From contig NZ_JAAFIX010000012.1 in the NCBI RefSeq assembly GCF_013297935.1, positions 1 through 64,000 of the forward strand: a stretch of 64,000 nucleotides of DNA. The letters run 5' to 3'. The stretch comes from Rhodoferax sp. Lineage in GTDB: Bacteria > Pseudomonadota > Gammaproteobacteria > Burkholderiales > Burkholderiaceae_C. The position numbers were made by a program, and so were the translations under genes. Position 1 is the first letter of the stretch; every line of letters starts with the position of its first letter. Of the stretch, positions 1 to 8,015 are shown in pieces. The notes below the pieces were generated by a model. It was not told the DNA's origin. It did not search any database and was given only the letters and a program-made list of their open reading frames with translations.

Positions 1-126
1 CAAACTGGTCAGGCCGTCGGGTGCGGTGATGGTGAAGGAACCGGTGGCAGTGGCGTTCTCGGCCACGGACAGATCGGAGCCACCCACACCGGCGCCATCG
101 TTGGGGATGGAGACGGTGGGGGCACC
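1..126 (-). repeat. Perfect 126-nt copy of adhesin repeat, left copy
   Basis: Bases 1-126 are identical to bases 772-897, an offset of 771 bp or 257 codons. It is the start of the second repeat unit of the adhesin (residues 426-467 against 169-210). Identity ends where the flanking residues differ (SEGAP here, SSGAP in the other copy). The copy continues past the window edge. Confidence 0.95.
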
Positions 127-1401
127 CTCGGACAGACCGGTGACGGTCATGGTGACGGTGGTGGTGGAGAAGGAGCCGTCGGAGTCCTTCAGGGTGTAGC
201 TGAAAACATCGTTTCTGGAGTCGCCCGCATTGAGCGCCTGAGCGGCGGCATTGGTGACATAGGTGTAGGAGCCATCCGAATTGATGGTCAGGGTGCCATA
301 GGTACCGGCCAGGCCGGTGGCCACGCCACCGCTGATCTGTGCGGCACCGGCATTGCCGACCTGTGCGCCGGTGACGGTGGCGGTATCGGCGCCTTGGGTA
401 TCGACACTGGCGTTGATGCCGGTGACCAGGTTGCCGCTGACGCCGGCAGGGCCTGCGGCCTCGTCTTCGGTGACGGTGCGGGTGTCGGCCACGGCCACGG
501 GGGCGGTGTCGGTGATGCGGATATCGAGGCTGGAGGCGGTATTGGTATCGCCCTGCGGATCGGTCACTTTGACACTGAAGCTATCGATCACATTGCCCAC
601 GGCGGGGTGGGCCGTGCTGGAGCCGGTGGGGTCATAGCTGTAGGAGACCACGCCGGTGGTGCTGTTGTAGCCGGTGATGGACAGTGTGCCATTGGCGCCT
701 ACTACCAAAACAGGAGCGCCCGGTGTAGCGCCTGTGAGGGCTGCAGCGGTAATAACGGTGGAGCCGACGGTCAAACTGGTCAGGCCGTCGGGTGCGGTGA
801 TGGTGAAGGAACCGGTGGCAGTGGCGTTCTCGGCCACGGACAGATCGGAGCCACCCACACCGGCGCCATCGTTGGGGATGGAGACGGTGGGGGCACCTGA
901 GGACAGCGCAACGGTGCTTGTGATGCCTAGTTCTTGCCTCGGTTGTTGGATTTCCCGATCAATACCTAACGGACTAAGCCCCTCACTAACTCGCAAAACG
1001 CGGACAAAACTGTGTGAGTCACTGGCATCGCCGCCGGAAAGACCAGCAGCTGTGGCGTCAAGTTCTGTGGATAGGTCTCCTCCAGTGGCGATCACGCGGG
1101 CTACCGCGGCCGCGCCACTGTTGAGGTCTGCGAGGGCAGCACTGGTGGCGTCTTCCGTAGCTATTCCTAGCAAATTGGCATCGATGAGTAGCTCTCGCCC
1201 TGATTCGAGCGCGATTCCCCGCCCATTAGGGAGTGCCAGCTCTAACCTCGTGCCGTCATCCGTCAGTACGACTTGACCTTCCTGAATTTCGTCGCCAAGC
1301 TTGATGGCGCGCTTGCTGCCGTCTGGGGCAACCACCCAAGCGTTGCCCTGCAAAATAACGACGACGCCACGTGCTTGGGCGGAAATTTGGGAAGTAGCCA
1401 T
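1..1401 (-). CDS. LapA-like giant repeat adhesin, N-terminal part (runs off the left edge)
   Basis: The first 467 residues of a large type I secreted surface adhesin; the C-terminus lies outside the window. There is no Sec signal peptide. Residues ~8-90 match the retention module of LapA-type adhesins (ILQGNAWVVAPDGSKRAIKLGD, split here only by eye), which holds the protein in the outer-membrane TolC-like pore. A TAAG motif at residues 117-120 matches the di-alanine site cut by the periplasmic protease LapG in Pseudomonas LapA. From residue 169 VCBS/cadherin-like repeats follow, with a unit of 257 residues that starts again at residue 426. The ATG at 1401 has TGGAG 8 nt upstream. The gene ends a minus-strand operon with its likely exporter. 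By family knowledge, surface retention would be set by c-di-GMP through LapD/LapG; neither gene is in this window. Confidence 0.9.
   Translation of the reverse strand, partial: MATSQISAQARGVVVILQGNAWVVAPDGSKRAIKLGDEIQEGQVVLTDDGTRLELALPNGRGIALESGRELLIDANLLGIATEDATSAALADLNSGAAAVARVIATGGDLSTELDATAAGLSGGDASDSHSFVRVLRVSEGLSPLGIDREIQQPRQELGITSTVALSSGAPTVSIPNDGAGVGGSDLSVAENATATGSFTITAPDGLTSLTVGSTVITAAALTGATPGAPVLVVGANGTLSITGYNSTTGVVSYSYDPTGSSTAHPAVGNVIDSFSVKVTDPQGDTNTASSLDIRITDTAPVAVADTRTVTEDEAAGPAGVSGNLVTGINASVDTQGADTATVTGAQVGNAGAAQISGGVATGLAGTYGTLTINSDGSYTYVTNAAAQALNAGDSRNDVFSYTLKDSDGSFSTTTVTMTVTGLSEGAPTVSIPNDGAGVGGSDLSVAENATATGSFTITAPDGLTSL
772..897 (-). repeat. Perfect 126-nt copy of adhesin repeat, right copy
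   Basis: Partner of the copy at 1-126. It encodes the start of the first 257-residue unit (GAPTVSIPNDG...). The lack of even synonymous differences suggests recent duplication or gene conversion between adhesin repeats. Confidence 0.95.
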
Positions 1402-1493
1402 ACAAAAACTCCAGAATCAGCAAATCTAGCTGACCAATGTAGAGTGATTGGCGGCCTTTGGCTATTGGCCTTCAGTACAGGTGGTGTGAAAAA

Positions 1494-2132
1494 TTACTGG
1501 ATTCCGTGGACTTTCAGCGCTAGCTGAAGCCGATCGGATGATCCTGTCTTTTCGAAGATCGCGCTCAGGTGCGCTTTAACGGTACGCTCGGTGATGCCAC
1601 AAGCTTCCGCGATGATTGCATTACTTGAGCCTCGGGCAACCAGTACAGCTACTTCCCGTTCTCGGGTAGTGAGCACATTTTCCCATTCGGTGGACGGAGG
1701 TGCTGCGTCGGTGGCTGCCCGGTGGGCGGTTTGGATCAGTTGCTGCATCAGATTGGAGCCAATCCAGACATGTCCCGCTGCAATAACCCGCTGCACCTGT
1801 AGGAGTGTGCCGGGGTCGGAGTAAGCGTGGCAATAGCCAGCGCAGCCTGCATCCAGGGCCGCAATTGCCTCTTCATTGCGCGGGTTTGAACTCGTAGCAA
1901 CAATCCGGATCTGCTTGTCTTTAATCAGGTTTGCCCAGTCCGAGGCGTTCCAAGAGGGCGTGTCGCTGATGGAGAGGTCTAGCCAAACGACTTCGTTTGA
2001 TCGCCTCACGGTCTCTCGGAGGGCGGAAAAGCTGCCTACCTCAATTGGGGTTTTTATTTTCAGCGCATCGCGCCAATGTTGCAGCAAGCCGGAGTCCCGG
2101 CTCACCAAAATAGGAGCAGAGTCGCGTCTCAT
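1494..2132 (-). CDS. LuxR/NarL-type response regulator with atypical receiver
   Basis: A 212-residue DNA-binding regulator. Residues ~1-120 look like a receiver fold with one aspartate at the phospho-acceptor position (VWLDLS, D52). The usual acidic pair near the N-terminus is missing, since the segment reads APILVSRDSG, so phosphorylation is doubtful. Residues ~148-212 are a clear LuxR helix-turn-helix (LTTREREVAVLVARG... ITERTVKAHLSAIFEKTG). The start overlaps the stop of the HlyD gene by 4 bp, so the two are translationally coupled, and the adhesin starts 92 bp downstream. Placement suggests control of the adhesin or its operon (inference). The sensor partner, if any, is not adjacent. Confidence 0.85.
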   Translation of the reverse strand: MRRDSAPILVSRDSGLLQHWRDALKIKTPIEVGSFSALRETVRRSNEVVWLDLSISDTPSWNASDWANLIKDKQIRIVATSSNPRNEEAIAALDAGCAGYCHAYSDPGTLLQVQRVIAAGHVWIGSNLMQQLIQTAHRAATDAAPPSTEWENVLTTREREVAVLVARGSSNAIIAEACGITERTVKAHLSAIFEKTGSSDRLQLALKVHGIQ

Positions 2133-3550
2133 CGTTCTGACATAGCCCTGGATTTCGCGCGCAGGATAGGTTTCATCAAGTAGGAGAGAACCGACTTTTT
2201 GCCGGTCAGGATATCAACTTCAGCCACCATGCCGGGAATGATGGGGAGTTTCTGCTGCCCTATCGTGGTCGAGAGGGTGCGAACCCGTACGACAAAGAAT
2301 GCGTTGCCTTTCTCATCCACAACGCTGTCTGCGCCGATTTGCTCCAGCGTGGCCTCCAAACCACCATACACCGCAAAGTCGTAGGCTGTGAATTTCACCA
2401 AAGCTTTTTGGCCGGGTCGCAAGAAGGCGATATCCCGTGGCAAGACGCGGGCTTCCAACAGCAGTGCATCGTCCGAGGGCACTAGCTCAATGACATCTTT
2501 TCCTGGCTGAACCACGCCACCGACAGTGTTGACCCGCAGCTGTTTGACAGTGCCATTCACAGGGGAGCGGATTTCTGTCTGTTTCACCCGATCTTCGAGG
2601 GCTGCACTACCCTCCGACAAGGCATTCAGCTTGGCATTGGTTTCACTCAACTCCGACCTAGCGATGTTCCGGAAGGTGAGCTCAACCTCTTGGATTTTGC
2701 GATTCGATTCCGCCACCGCTGACTCCAAGCGAGGGATATCGGAGTTCGCGCTATCCCGCTCCCCCCGGTAGCGAGCCACATCGCGCTCCAGCCGGAGTAG
2801 CTCCACATCGGACACCGCCCCGGTTTTTACCAAGGGGCGGGTGAGTTCTAGCTCTCTCGCAGTCAGTGTGTAGCTCTGGGCAGCTTGTTCTCTGCGCGCA
2901 CGCACGGAAATCAATTCTTGAGACCGTTGGGACGACTGTTGCCTGGCGACACCGACGGTGGCATCGAGCTCTGCGCGCCGAGATTCGTACAGCGCACGCT
3001 CCTGCTCAACGATATCAGGGGCCTGTTTCAAAACCTCTTCAGGCGGGACAAAGCGTGATCCTTCTGCCAGTGCCCTCAATCGGGCCCCTTTCGCCAGCAG
3101 CGAAAGATATTGAGATTGATTTTCCCGGAGCGATGACACCATTCGGGTGGGGTCTACTTTTAACAAAAGGTCCCCGGCCTTGACGACTTGACCTTCGCGC
3201 GCCAGTATTTCTGAGACGATGCCTCCATCCAGGCTTTGCAAAATTTGGATCTGTCGTGATGGAATGACTTTGCCCTCACCGCGGGTCACTTCATCCAGCT
3301 CAGCAAAGGCGGCCCACACTAGCAAGACAAAAATGGTGAGTGCGCTCAACCACACGACCAAGCGCGCACCGCGTGGCGTTTGTTCCGCAATTGCCCAGTC
3401 AGCGCTGGCATCAAAGTCGCTGTCGAGTTCCTTTTGTTTTCCGCCAACGGCAGAGAGCAATCGATCCAGGGCGGGGGAGCAGGCGGCGTACACCCGCTCC
3501 CAGAGTCGATCGAGTGCCGTTGTTTTTGTGGGCTGCTCCGGGGTCATCAT
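2129..3550 (-). CDS. HlyD/LapC-family type I secretion periplasmic adaptor
   Basis: A 473-residue membrane fusion protein that bridges the inner-membrane ABC exporter and an outer-membrane TolC-like channel. A cytoplasmic N-terminal tail (~1-60) is followed by one membrane helix (~63-83, LVVWLSALTIFVLLVWAAF), a biotinyl-lipoyl-like half (GIVSEILAREGQVVKAGDLLL), long coiled coils (~150-320), and the returning lipoyl half with the HlyD signature (IRSPVNGTVKQL). The start overlaps the ABC exporter stop by 4 bp, and the stop overlaps the LuxR start. It most likely exports the LapA-like adhesin. No outer-membrane channel gene is present in the window, so that part must be encoded elsewhere. Confidence 0.92.
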   Translation of the reverse strand: MMTPEQPTKTTALDRLWERVYAACSPALDRLLSAVGGKQKELDSDFDASADWAIAEQTPRGARLVVWLSALTIFVLLVWAAFAELDEVTRGEGKVIPSRQIQILQSLDGGIVSEILAREGQVVKAGDLLLKVDPTRMVSSLRENQSQYLSLLAKGARLRALAEGSRFVPPEEVLKQAPDIVEQERALYESRRAELDATVGVARQQSSQRSQELISVRARREQAAQSYTLTARELELTRPLVKTGAVSDVELLRLERDVARYRGERDSANSDIPRLESAVAESNRKIQEVELTFRNIARSELSETNAKLNALSEGSAALEDRVKQTEIRSPVNGTVKQLRVNTVGGVVQPGKDVIELVPSDDALLLEARVLPRDIAFLRPGQKALVKFTAYDFAVYGGLEATLEQIGADSVVDEKGNAFFVVRVRTLSTTIGQQKLPIIPGMVAEVDILTGKKSVLSYLMKPILRAKSRAMSER

Positions 3551-5736
3551 GAAGCCCTCCCGATACGACCGCTTTGAAGCGCTTCGACTACTTGGGCCTT
3601 GGGGCCATCGGCCACGACCTGGCCGCTGTCAATCACGATCAAGCGGTCTATCAGTTCCAGCAGTGAAGTCCGGTGGGTTACCAAAATCATGGTCTTGCCA
3701 GTGGCAAAGCGGCGTAGCCGGCTCTTCAGGGCGTCTTCGCTTTGGTGATCCATTGCACTGCTAGGTTCGTCCAGGAGCAGCATGGGGGAGTCGTTCAAAA
3801 CCGCGCGCGCAATACCCACAGCCTGGCGCTGCCCGCCGGAGAGTGACTCTCCGCGTTCGCCGATAGGCATGTCAAACCCCTTGGGGTGACGATTGGCGAA
3901 CTCGGTAACACCCGCAATTTCAGCTGCAGCCAGCACGTCCTGGTCATCTGCAAAGGGAGCGCCCAACGCAATATTTTCTTTGAGCGTGCCGTAAAAAAGA
4001 CTCACATCCTGAGACACGAAGCCGGCAGCGCGGCGGAGCTCTGCGGGGTCGATTTGTCGCAGGTCGATACCATCGATGAGGATGGCGCCTTCCGTGGGCT
4101 GATGCAGTCCCAGAATCAGGCGCTGGATAGTCGATTTTCCAGAACCCACCCGGCCGATGAATGCGACCTTTTCACCCGCGTGAATTTTGAAAGACACCTT
4201 GCTCAACACGGATTGCTGCTGGCCCGGGTAAGTGAAACTGACGTTTTTGAATTCAATCGTTCCCTGAAAGCCGGAGCGGTGCAGGTATGCACTGTCTTCC
4301 GTACGCTCGGGCTCTTGCTTCATGTGCTGGTCGACCGAGGCAAGACCGCTTTTGGCGCTGTGGTACTGCAACAGCAAGCCTGCCACCTGGCCGAATGGCG
4401 CCATGGCCCTTCCCGCCAACATGGAGGCCGCGATGATCGCGCCCATGCTGATTTGGTTACCGATCAGCAGGTACACGCCCACGATGACGCTGGTAACCGA
4501 CACGAGCTGCTGCATGGCTTGGGCGAAGTTCATGGTCCCGTTGGACAGCAACTTAAGGCGTGTGCTGGTTTGCGCCAGAAAAATAGTGCTTTGTTCCCAT
4601 TTGCGCTGAAAGCCACTCTCCGCCACCATGAATTTGATGGTTTCAATTCCCACGAGGCTCTCGACCAGCGTTGCATTGCGCTGCGACGTGGCGCGCTGCG
4701 ACACCTCGACAAGCTCCTGCATTTTGCGTTGGGTGATCAGTGAAGCGATCAGTAGCAGCACGATGCACACCAGAGGAGGGAGCGTCAGCCAAGGCGAAAT
4801 CCAGATCAAAGCGAGGAAAAAAACCAAGACAAAAGGCAAGTCCACCAAAGTGGTAATCGTGGCCGAAGCTACAAAGTCGCGCACCGACTCAAAAGCTCGT
4901 AAGTTGGCAGCAAAAGAGCCCACGGAGGCGGGGCGATCGGCCATCTTGAGGCCTAACACCCGCTCCATGATTCGCGCGGAGAGTGTGACGTCGATCCGCT
5001 TACCCGCGGTGTCCAGGATGTAGGCCCGCATTGTCCGCAAGACCGTATCAAACACCATCATCAAAAAAACACCCAGCGCGAGGACCCACAGCGTTTCCTC
5101 GGCCCGGTTCGGGACGACGCGGTCATACACCGTCATCGAGAACATCGGCATCGCTAGCGCAAAAATATTGATGAGCAGGGCGGCAATCAAACTGTCCCGG
5201 TACAAGCGCCAGTTTTGAAGCACCACGCTCCAGAACCAATGCTTGGACTTGAGCTCTCCTGTCGCAGGGGTTCGGGGGTCAAACTTGAAGACAGGGCGCA
5301 CAAAGAAGACCACGCCTGCAAACAGCGCTTCCAAGGCCTCCAAACTGATGAGGTCCCCGGACTCGCCACTCTCCGGGAAGCGGACACGGGCTTGGCCGTC
5401 CTCGGTCCATTCGAGCAGCAGACAAGCCTGTTTGTCTTGGAGCAGCAGAATCAGCGGCAGCAAGCCCGGGCGCAGATCGCTCAATTTGCGGCGGGCGAGC
5501 CGGGCAGTCAGGCCGGCGCGGGCTGCTGCGCGTGGCAAAAGCGCCGGCGTGATCAGGTTGTTTTCCAGCGGCAACCCCGCCGATACAGACTCTTGCGTGG
5601 TGGTAATGCCATACACCCTGGCCAACGAAACCAAGCAATCGAGCAAGGGGTCGACATGCGTGCTGTGCTCGCCGATTCGCCAACCGGGTGTCTTGTTGGA
5701 AGAAGGGGTCGAGGAAGGAGGTAGTTGCGCAGTCAT
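3547..5736 (-). CDS. Type I secretion ABC exporter with degenerate C39-like domain (LapB/LssB type)
   Basis: A 729-residue inner-membrane permease/ATPase. Residues ~25-150 are a C39-like domain. A DC pair is present (DPLLDCLVSLARVYG), but the position of the catalytic-histidine motif reads ACLLLEW, so it should bind substrate and not cut it. An ABC transmembrane domain (~170-450) follows, then the nucleotide-binding domain with Walker A GRVGSGKST, signature LSGGQRQ and Walker B MLLLDEPSSAMD. This matches exporters of giant adhesins, which lack a double-glycine leader. Its ATG directly abuts the TAA of the preceding small gene, and a 4-bp overlap leads into hlyD. Confidence 0.93.
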   Translation of the reverse strand: MTAQLPPSSTPSSNKTPGWRIGEHSTHVDPLLDCLVSLARVYGITTTQESVSAGLPLENNLITPALLPRAAARAGLTARLARRKLSDLRPGLLPLILLLQDKQACLLLEWTEDGQARVRFPESGESGDLISLEALEALFAGVVFFVRPVFKFDPRTPATGELKSKHWFWSVVLQNWRLYRDSLIAALLINIFALAMPMFSMTVYDRVVPNRAEETLWVLALGVFLMMVFDTVLRTMRAYILDTAGKRIDVTLSARIMERVLGLKMADRPASVGSFAANLRAFESVRDFVASATITTLVDLPFVLVFFLALIWISPWLTLPPLVCIVLLLIASLITQRKMQELVEVSQRATSQRNATLVESLVGIETIKFMVAESGFQRKWEQSTIFLAQTSTRLKLLSNGTMNFAQAMQQLVSVTSVIVGVYLLIGNQISMGAIIAASMLAGRAMAPFGQVAGLLLQYHSAKSGLASVDQHMKQEPERTEDSAYLHRSGFQGTIEFKNVSFTYPGQQQSVLSKVSFKIHAGEKVAFIGRVGSGKSTIQRLILGLHQPTEGAILIDGIDLRQIDPAELRRAAGFVSQDVSLFYGTLKENIALGAPFADDQDVLAAAEIAGVTEFANRHPKGFDMPIGERGESLSGGQRQAVGIARAVLNDSPMLLLDEPSSAMDHQSEDALKSRLRRFATGKTMILVTHRTSLLELIDRLIVIDSGQVVADGPKAQVVEALQSGRIGRAS

Positions 5737-6060
5737 TTAAATAATACGTTGATCGCCGCCCAACAGATTCAAGGCGCCCTGCATCCGGTTGCGCAGGCCT
5801 TTGCGGCGCGTGATCTTTTGTTGCGCTGCAGCTGGCAAATCCGTATGGCGGATGACGTTCTTGATGATCAGGGTGTCAATCAAGTCCTCGAGCACCCGGA
5901 CAAACTCTGCATCGGCGGTCGTGAAACTCGACGTGTCCGCCGGGCGTCCGAAAAAAGCCAAGACATCGGGGTGATCGTCCGCTAACAGTTCCCCGCCGGC
6001 GCGCTCGCTGCGCGAAAGCGATGCAATCGAGCCGTCTTCATTTCGCAGCGCATGGAACAT
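5737..6060 (-). CDS. Small conserved protein heading the adhesin secretion operon
   Basis: A soluble 107-residue protein with no signal peptide or membrane helix. The ATG at 6060 (MFHALRNEDG) was chosen over an upstream in-frame ATG at 6096, because the extra 12 residues are basic and unlike the rest. The protein has an N-terminal strand-rich part with ADHPDVLAFFG, then a helical part with FVRVLEDLIDTLI and LPAAAQQKI. From memory, similar proteins are often auto-labelled 'tryptophan synthase subunit beta-like'. At 107 residues with no PLP-lysine motif it cannot be TrpB. Its stop touches the exporter's start, which ties it to type I secretion. Function is unknown. Confidence 0.75.
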   Translation of the reverse strand: MFHALRNEDGSIASLSRSERAGGELLADDHPDVLAFFGRPADTSSFTTADAEFVRVLEDLIDTLIIKNVIRHTDLPAAAQQKITRRKGLRNRMQGALNLLGGDQRII

Positions 6061-6180
6061 AGTGCAACGACGCTTTCTTGGGAGTGGGCCGATCAAAGTG
6101 GGCCTGATGCTAGCACCGCAGACCCGATAACAGATGCCAAATATGCCATGTATTTCATGAATATTTGATGCAATCGGGTT

Positions 6181-7305
6181 TCAGGCCGCCATGAGTGCCG
6201 ATGCCTGCTCGATGATGCCGCCCCCAAGACAGACATCGCCCTGATAGAGCACCGCCGATTGCCCCGGGGTCACTGCCCACTGCGCCTGGGGAAAGTGCAG
6301 GGCGAAATGCGCGGGGCCCTTGGTGTCAAAAGTGCAAGGGGCATCGGCTTGCCGGTAGCGCGTTTTGGCGCCGGCGTCTTGCGGCGCCGGCGGGCTGCCT
6401 GCGACCCAACTTGCGTTCAGGGCAGAGAGCTCGCCAGACAGCAGCCACGGGTGGTCATGCCCTTGTACGACCCACAAGGTGTTGTTCTGCAGGTCTTTGC
6501 GTGCGACAAACCAAGGGTTGTGTTCCCCGCCGCCACGCTGCGCTCCTTTGGCCTTGATGCCACCAATCCCCAAACCCTGGCGTTGCCCCAAGGTGTAAAA
6601 AGAAAGGCCAACGTGTTCCCCAATGGTGTGCCCCTTAGGGTTTTTGATAGGACCGGGCTCTTTGGAAATGTAACGATTCAAAAACTCCCGGAACGGCCGC
6701 TCGCCGATAAAGCAAATGCCGGTGGAGTCTTTCTTCTTGGCGTTGGGGAGGCCGATGTCGTCGGCAATGCGGCGCACTTCCGTCTTGTGCAACTCGCCCA
6801 CGGGAAAGAGGGTTTTGGACAATTGCGCCTGATTCAAGCGGTGTAGGAAATAGCTCTGGTCTTTCGCCGGGTCTAGGCCTTTGAGCAACTCATGGTGTCC
6901 GGTGAGGTTATTTTCGCGCACGCGGGCGTAATGCCCCGTGGCAATTTTCTCTGCGCCGAGGCGCATTGCATGGTCCAGAAACGCTTTGAACTTGATCTCG
7001 GCGTTGCACAAAATGTCCGGATTGGGCGTACGCCCGGCTTGGTACTCTTGCAAAAACTCCGCGAAAACGCGGTCCCGGTACTCTGCTGCAAAGTTGACGT
7101 GCTCGATTTCTATGCCCAGCACATCGGCGACCGCCGCCGCGTCGACAAAATCGATGTTGGAGGAGCAATATTCGCTGTCGTCGTCATCTTCCCAGTTCTT
7201 CATGAAGATGCCGACCACTTCGTGGCCTTGTTGTTTCAACAGGTGGGCGGTAACCGCCGAGTCCACGCCACCACTCAATCCCACCACTATTCTTTGCTTG
7301 GTCAT
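6181..7305 (-). CDS. mnmA: tRNA-specific 2-thiouridylase MnmA
   Basis: A 374-residue cytoplasmic enzyme that puts the 2-thio group on the wobble uridine (U34) of tRNA for Lys, Glu and Gln, using ATP and sulfur relayed from IscS through Tus proteins. The N-terminal PP-loop GLSGGVDSA (residues 9-17) activates the uridine. The catalytic cysteine pair is C100 (LCNAEIKF) and C198 (TGICFIGE). Length fits the family. It lies downstream of nudJ on the same strand, separated by a palindromic element; this pairing is common in proteobacteria. Confidence 0.97.
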   Translation of the reverse strand: MTKQRIVVGLSGGVDSAVTAHLLKQQGHEVVGIFMKNWEDDDDSEYCSSNIDFVDAAAVADVLGIEIEHVNFAAEYRDRVFAEFLQEYQAGRTPNPDILCNAEIKFKAFLDHAMRLGAEKIATGHYARVRENNLTGHHELLKGLDPAKDQSYFLHRLNQAQLSKTLFPVGELHKTEVRRIADDIGLPNAKKKDSTGICFIGERPFREFLNRYISKEPGPIKNPKGHTIGEHVGLSFYTLGQRQGLGIGGIKAKGAQRGGGEHNPWFVARKDLQNNTLWVVQGHDHPWLLSGELSALNASWVAGSPPAPQDAGAKTRYRQADAPCTFDTKGPAHFALHFPQAQWAVTPGQSAVLYQGDVCLGGGIIEQASALMAA

Positions 7306-7350
7306 GGCTCGATTTTAGTCGCTGGTGGGTGCTCGGCGTTTTATGATAAA

Positions 7351-7402
7351 AAATGCCCGTAACCCTCGAATATATTGTACAAGCAGCTATTGTTTTTATA
7401 GC
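7351..7402 (-). repeat. Dispersed palindromic element, intergenic copy (nudJ-mnmA)
   Basis: Read on the minus strand it begins GCTATAAAAACAATAGC and continues with CTTGTACAATAT and GAGGGTTACGGGC. It matches the eight-copy family consensus: GCTAT-N7-ATAGC hairpin, GCTTGCGCAATAT, then GGGCTAGAGGCC. It starts 2 bp after the nudJ stop codon. Confidence 0.8.
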
Positions 7403-7403
7403 G

Positions 7404-7892
7404 TCATGTGGGGTCTGTCACACTGGGGGAGGTGTGCACCATGGCCAAGGGGAAGCGTTGCCCACGCAGGTAGTCTTCCATGCACTGGAGCACCAAGGGA
7501 CTGCGGAGTCGCTCTTTGCTGGCGCGAATTTCTTCCGGCGTGAGCCAAAGCGTTCTGACGATGCCCGCATCGAGCGCGCGTCCTTCCCCAGCAGAACCCA
7601 CAGCACCGCAATAAGCAAACCGGAGGTACGTAACGTCTTCTATGCCTGTGGCCGTGGGCCGGACAAATCGCGAAAGGTACACGCCCACCAGCGCTGTGGG
7701 TTGAAACGGGTGGGCAGTTTCCTCTAGGGTTTCGCGGATGCAACCTTGCTCGGGGGACTCTCCCGGATCGAGGTGACCGGCAGGATTGTTGAGCCGCAGC
7801 CCCTCGGGGGTGTGCTCTTCGACCAATAAGAAGCGACCGTCCTGTTCGATCACTGCAGCCACCGTCACACTGGGTTTCCATCGTTCGTTCAT
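7404..7892 (-). CDS. nudJ: Nudix hydrolase, NudJ-like phosphatase
   Basis: A 162-residue Nudix protein. The Nudix box GHLDPGESPEQGCIRETLEE followed by TA (residues ~38-60) follows GX5EX7REUXEEXGU, except that the late Gly is Ala. NudJ-type enzymes hydrolyse nucleoside di- and triphosphates and the thiamin intermediate HMP-PP. The position just upstream of mnmA on the same strand supports NudJ over other Nudix families, but substrate cannot be read from sequence. The start at 7892 is divergent from pntAA. Confidence 0.85.
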   Translation of the reverse strand: MNERWKPSVTVAAVIEQDGRFLLVEEHTPEGLRLNNPAGHLDPGESPEQGCIRETLEETAHPFQPTALVGVYLSRFVRPTATGIEDVTYLRFAYCGAVGSAGEGRALDAGIVRTLWLTPEEIRASKERLRSPLVLQCMEDYLRGQRFPLAMVHTSPSVTDPT

Positions 7893-8015
7893 GCTGGATT
7901 ATGTGCATCCAGCGCAAAGGTCTTTGGCAAATGCTGCGTCTTTAGCCCTATGGAACGGAGGGAAACTCATGTAAGCTAGCTGACAGCTTGATTCCAACCT
8001 TTATAGGAGAGCCGC

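Noticed and set aside
1-897. CRISPR-like or tandem DNA repeat
   Set aside because: The repeats are in-frame protein domain repeats of an adhesin with a 771-bp period, not short repeats with spacers.
5737-6060. Tryptophan synthase beta subunit
   Set aside because: At 107 residues it is far too short and has no PLP-binding lysine motif, and trp genes are absent.
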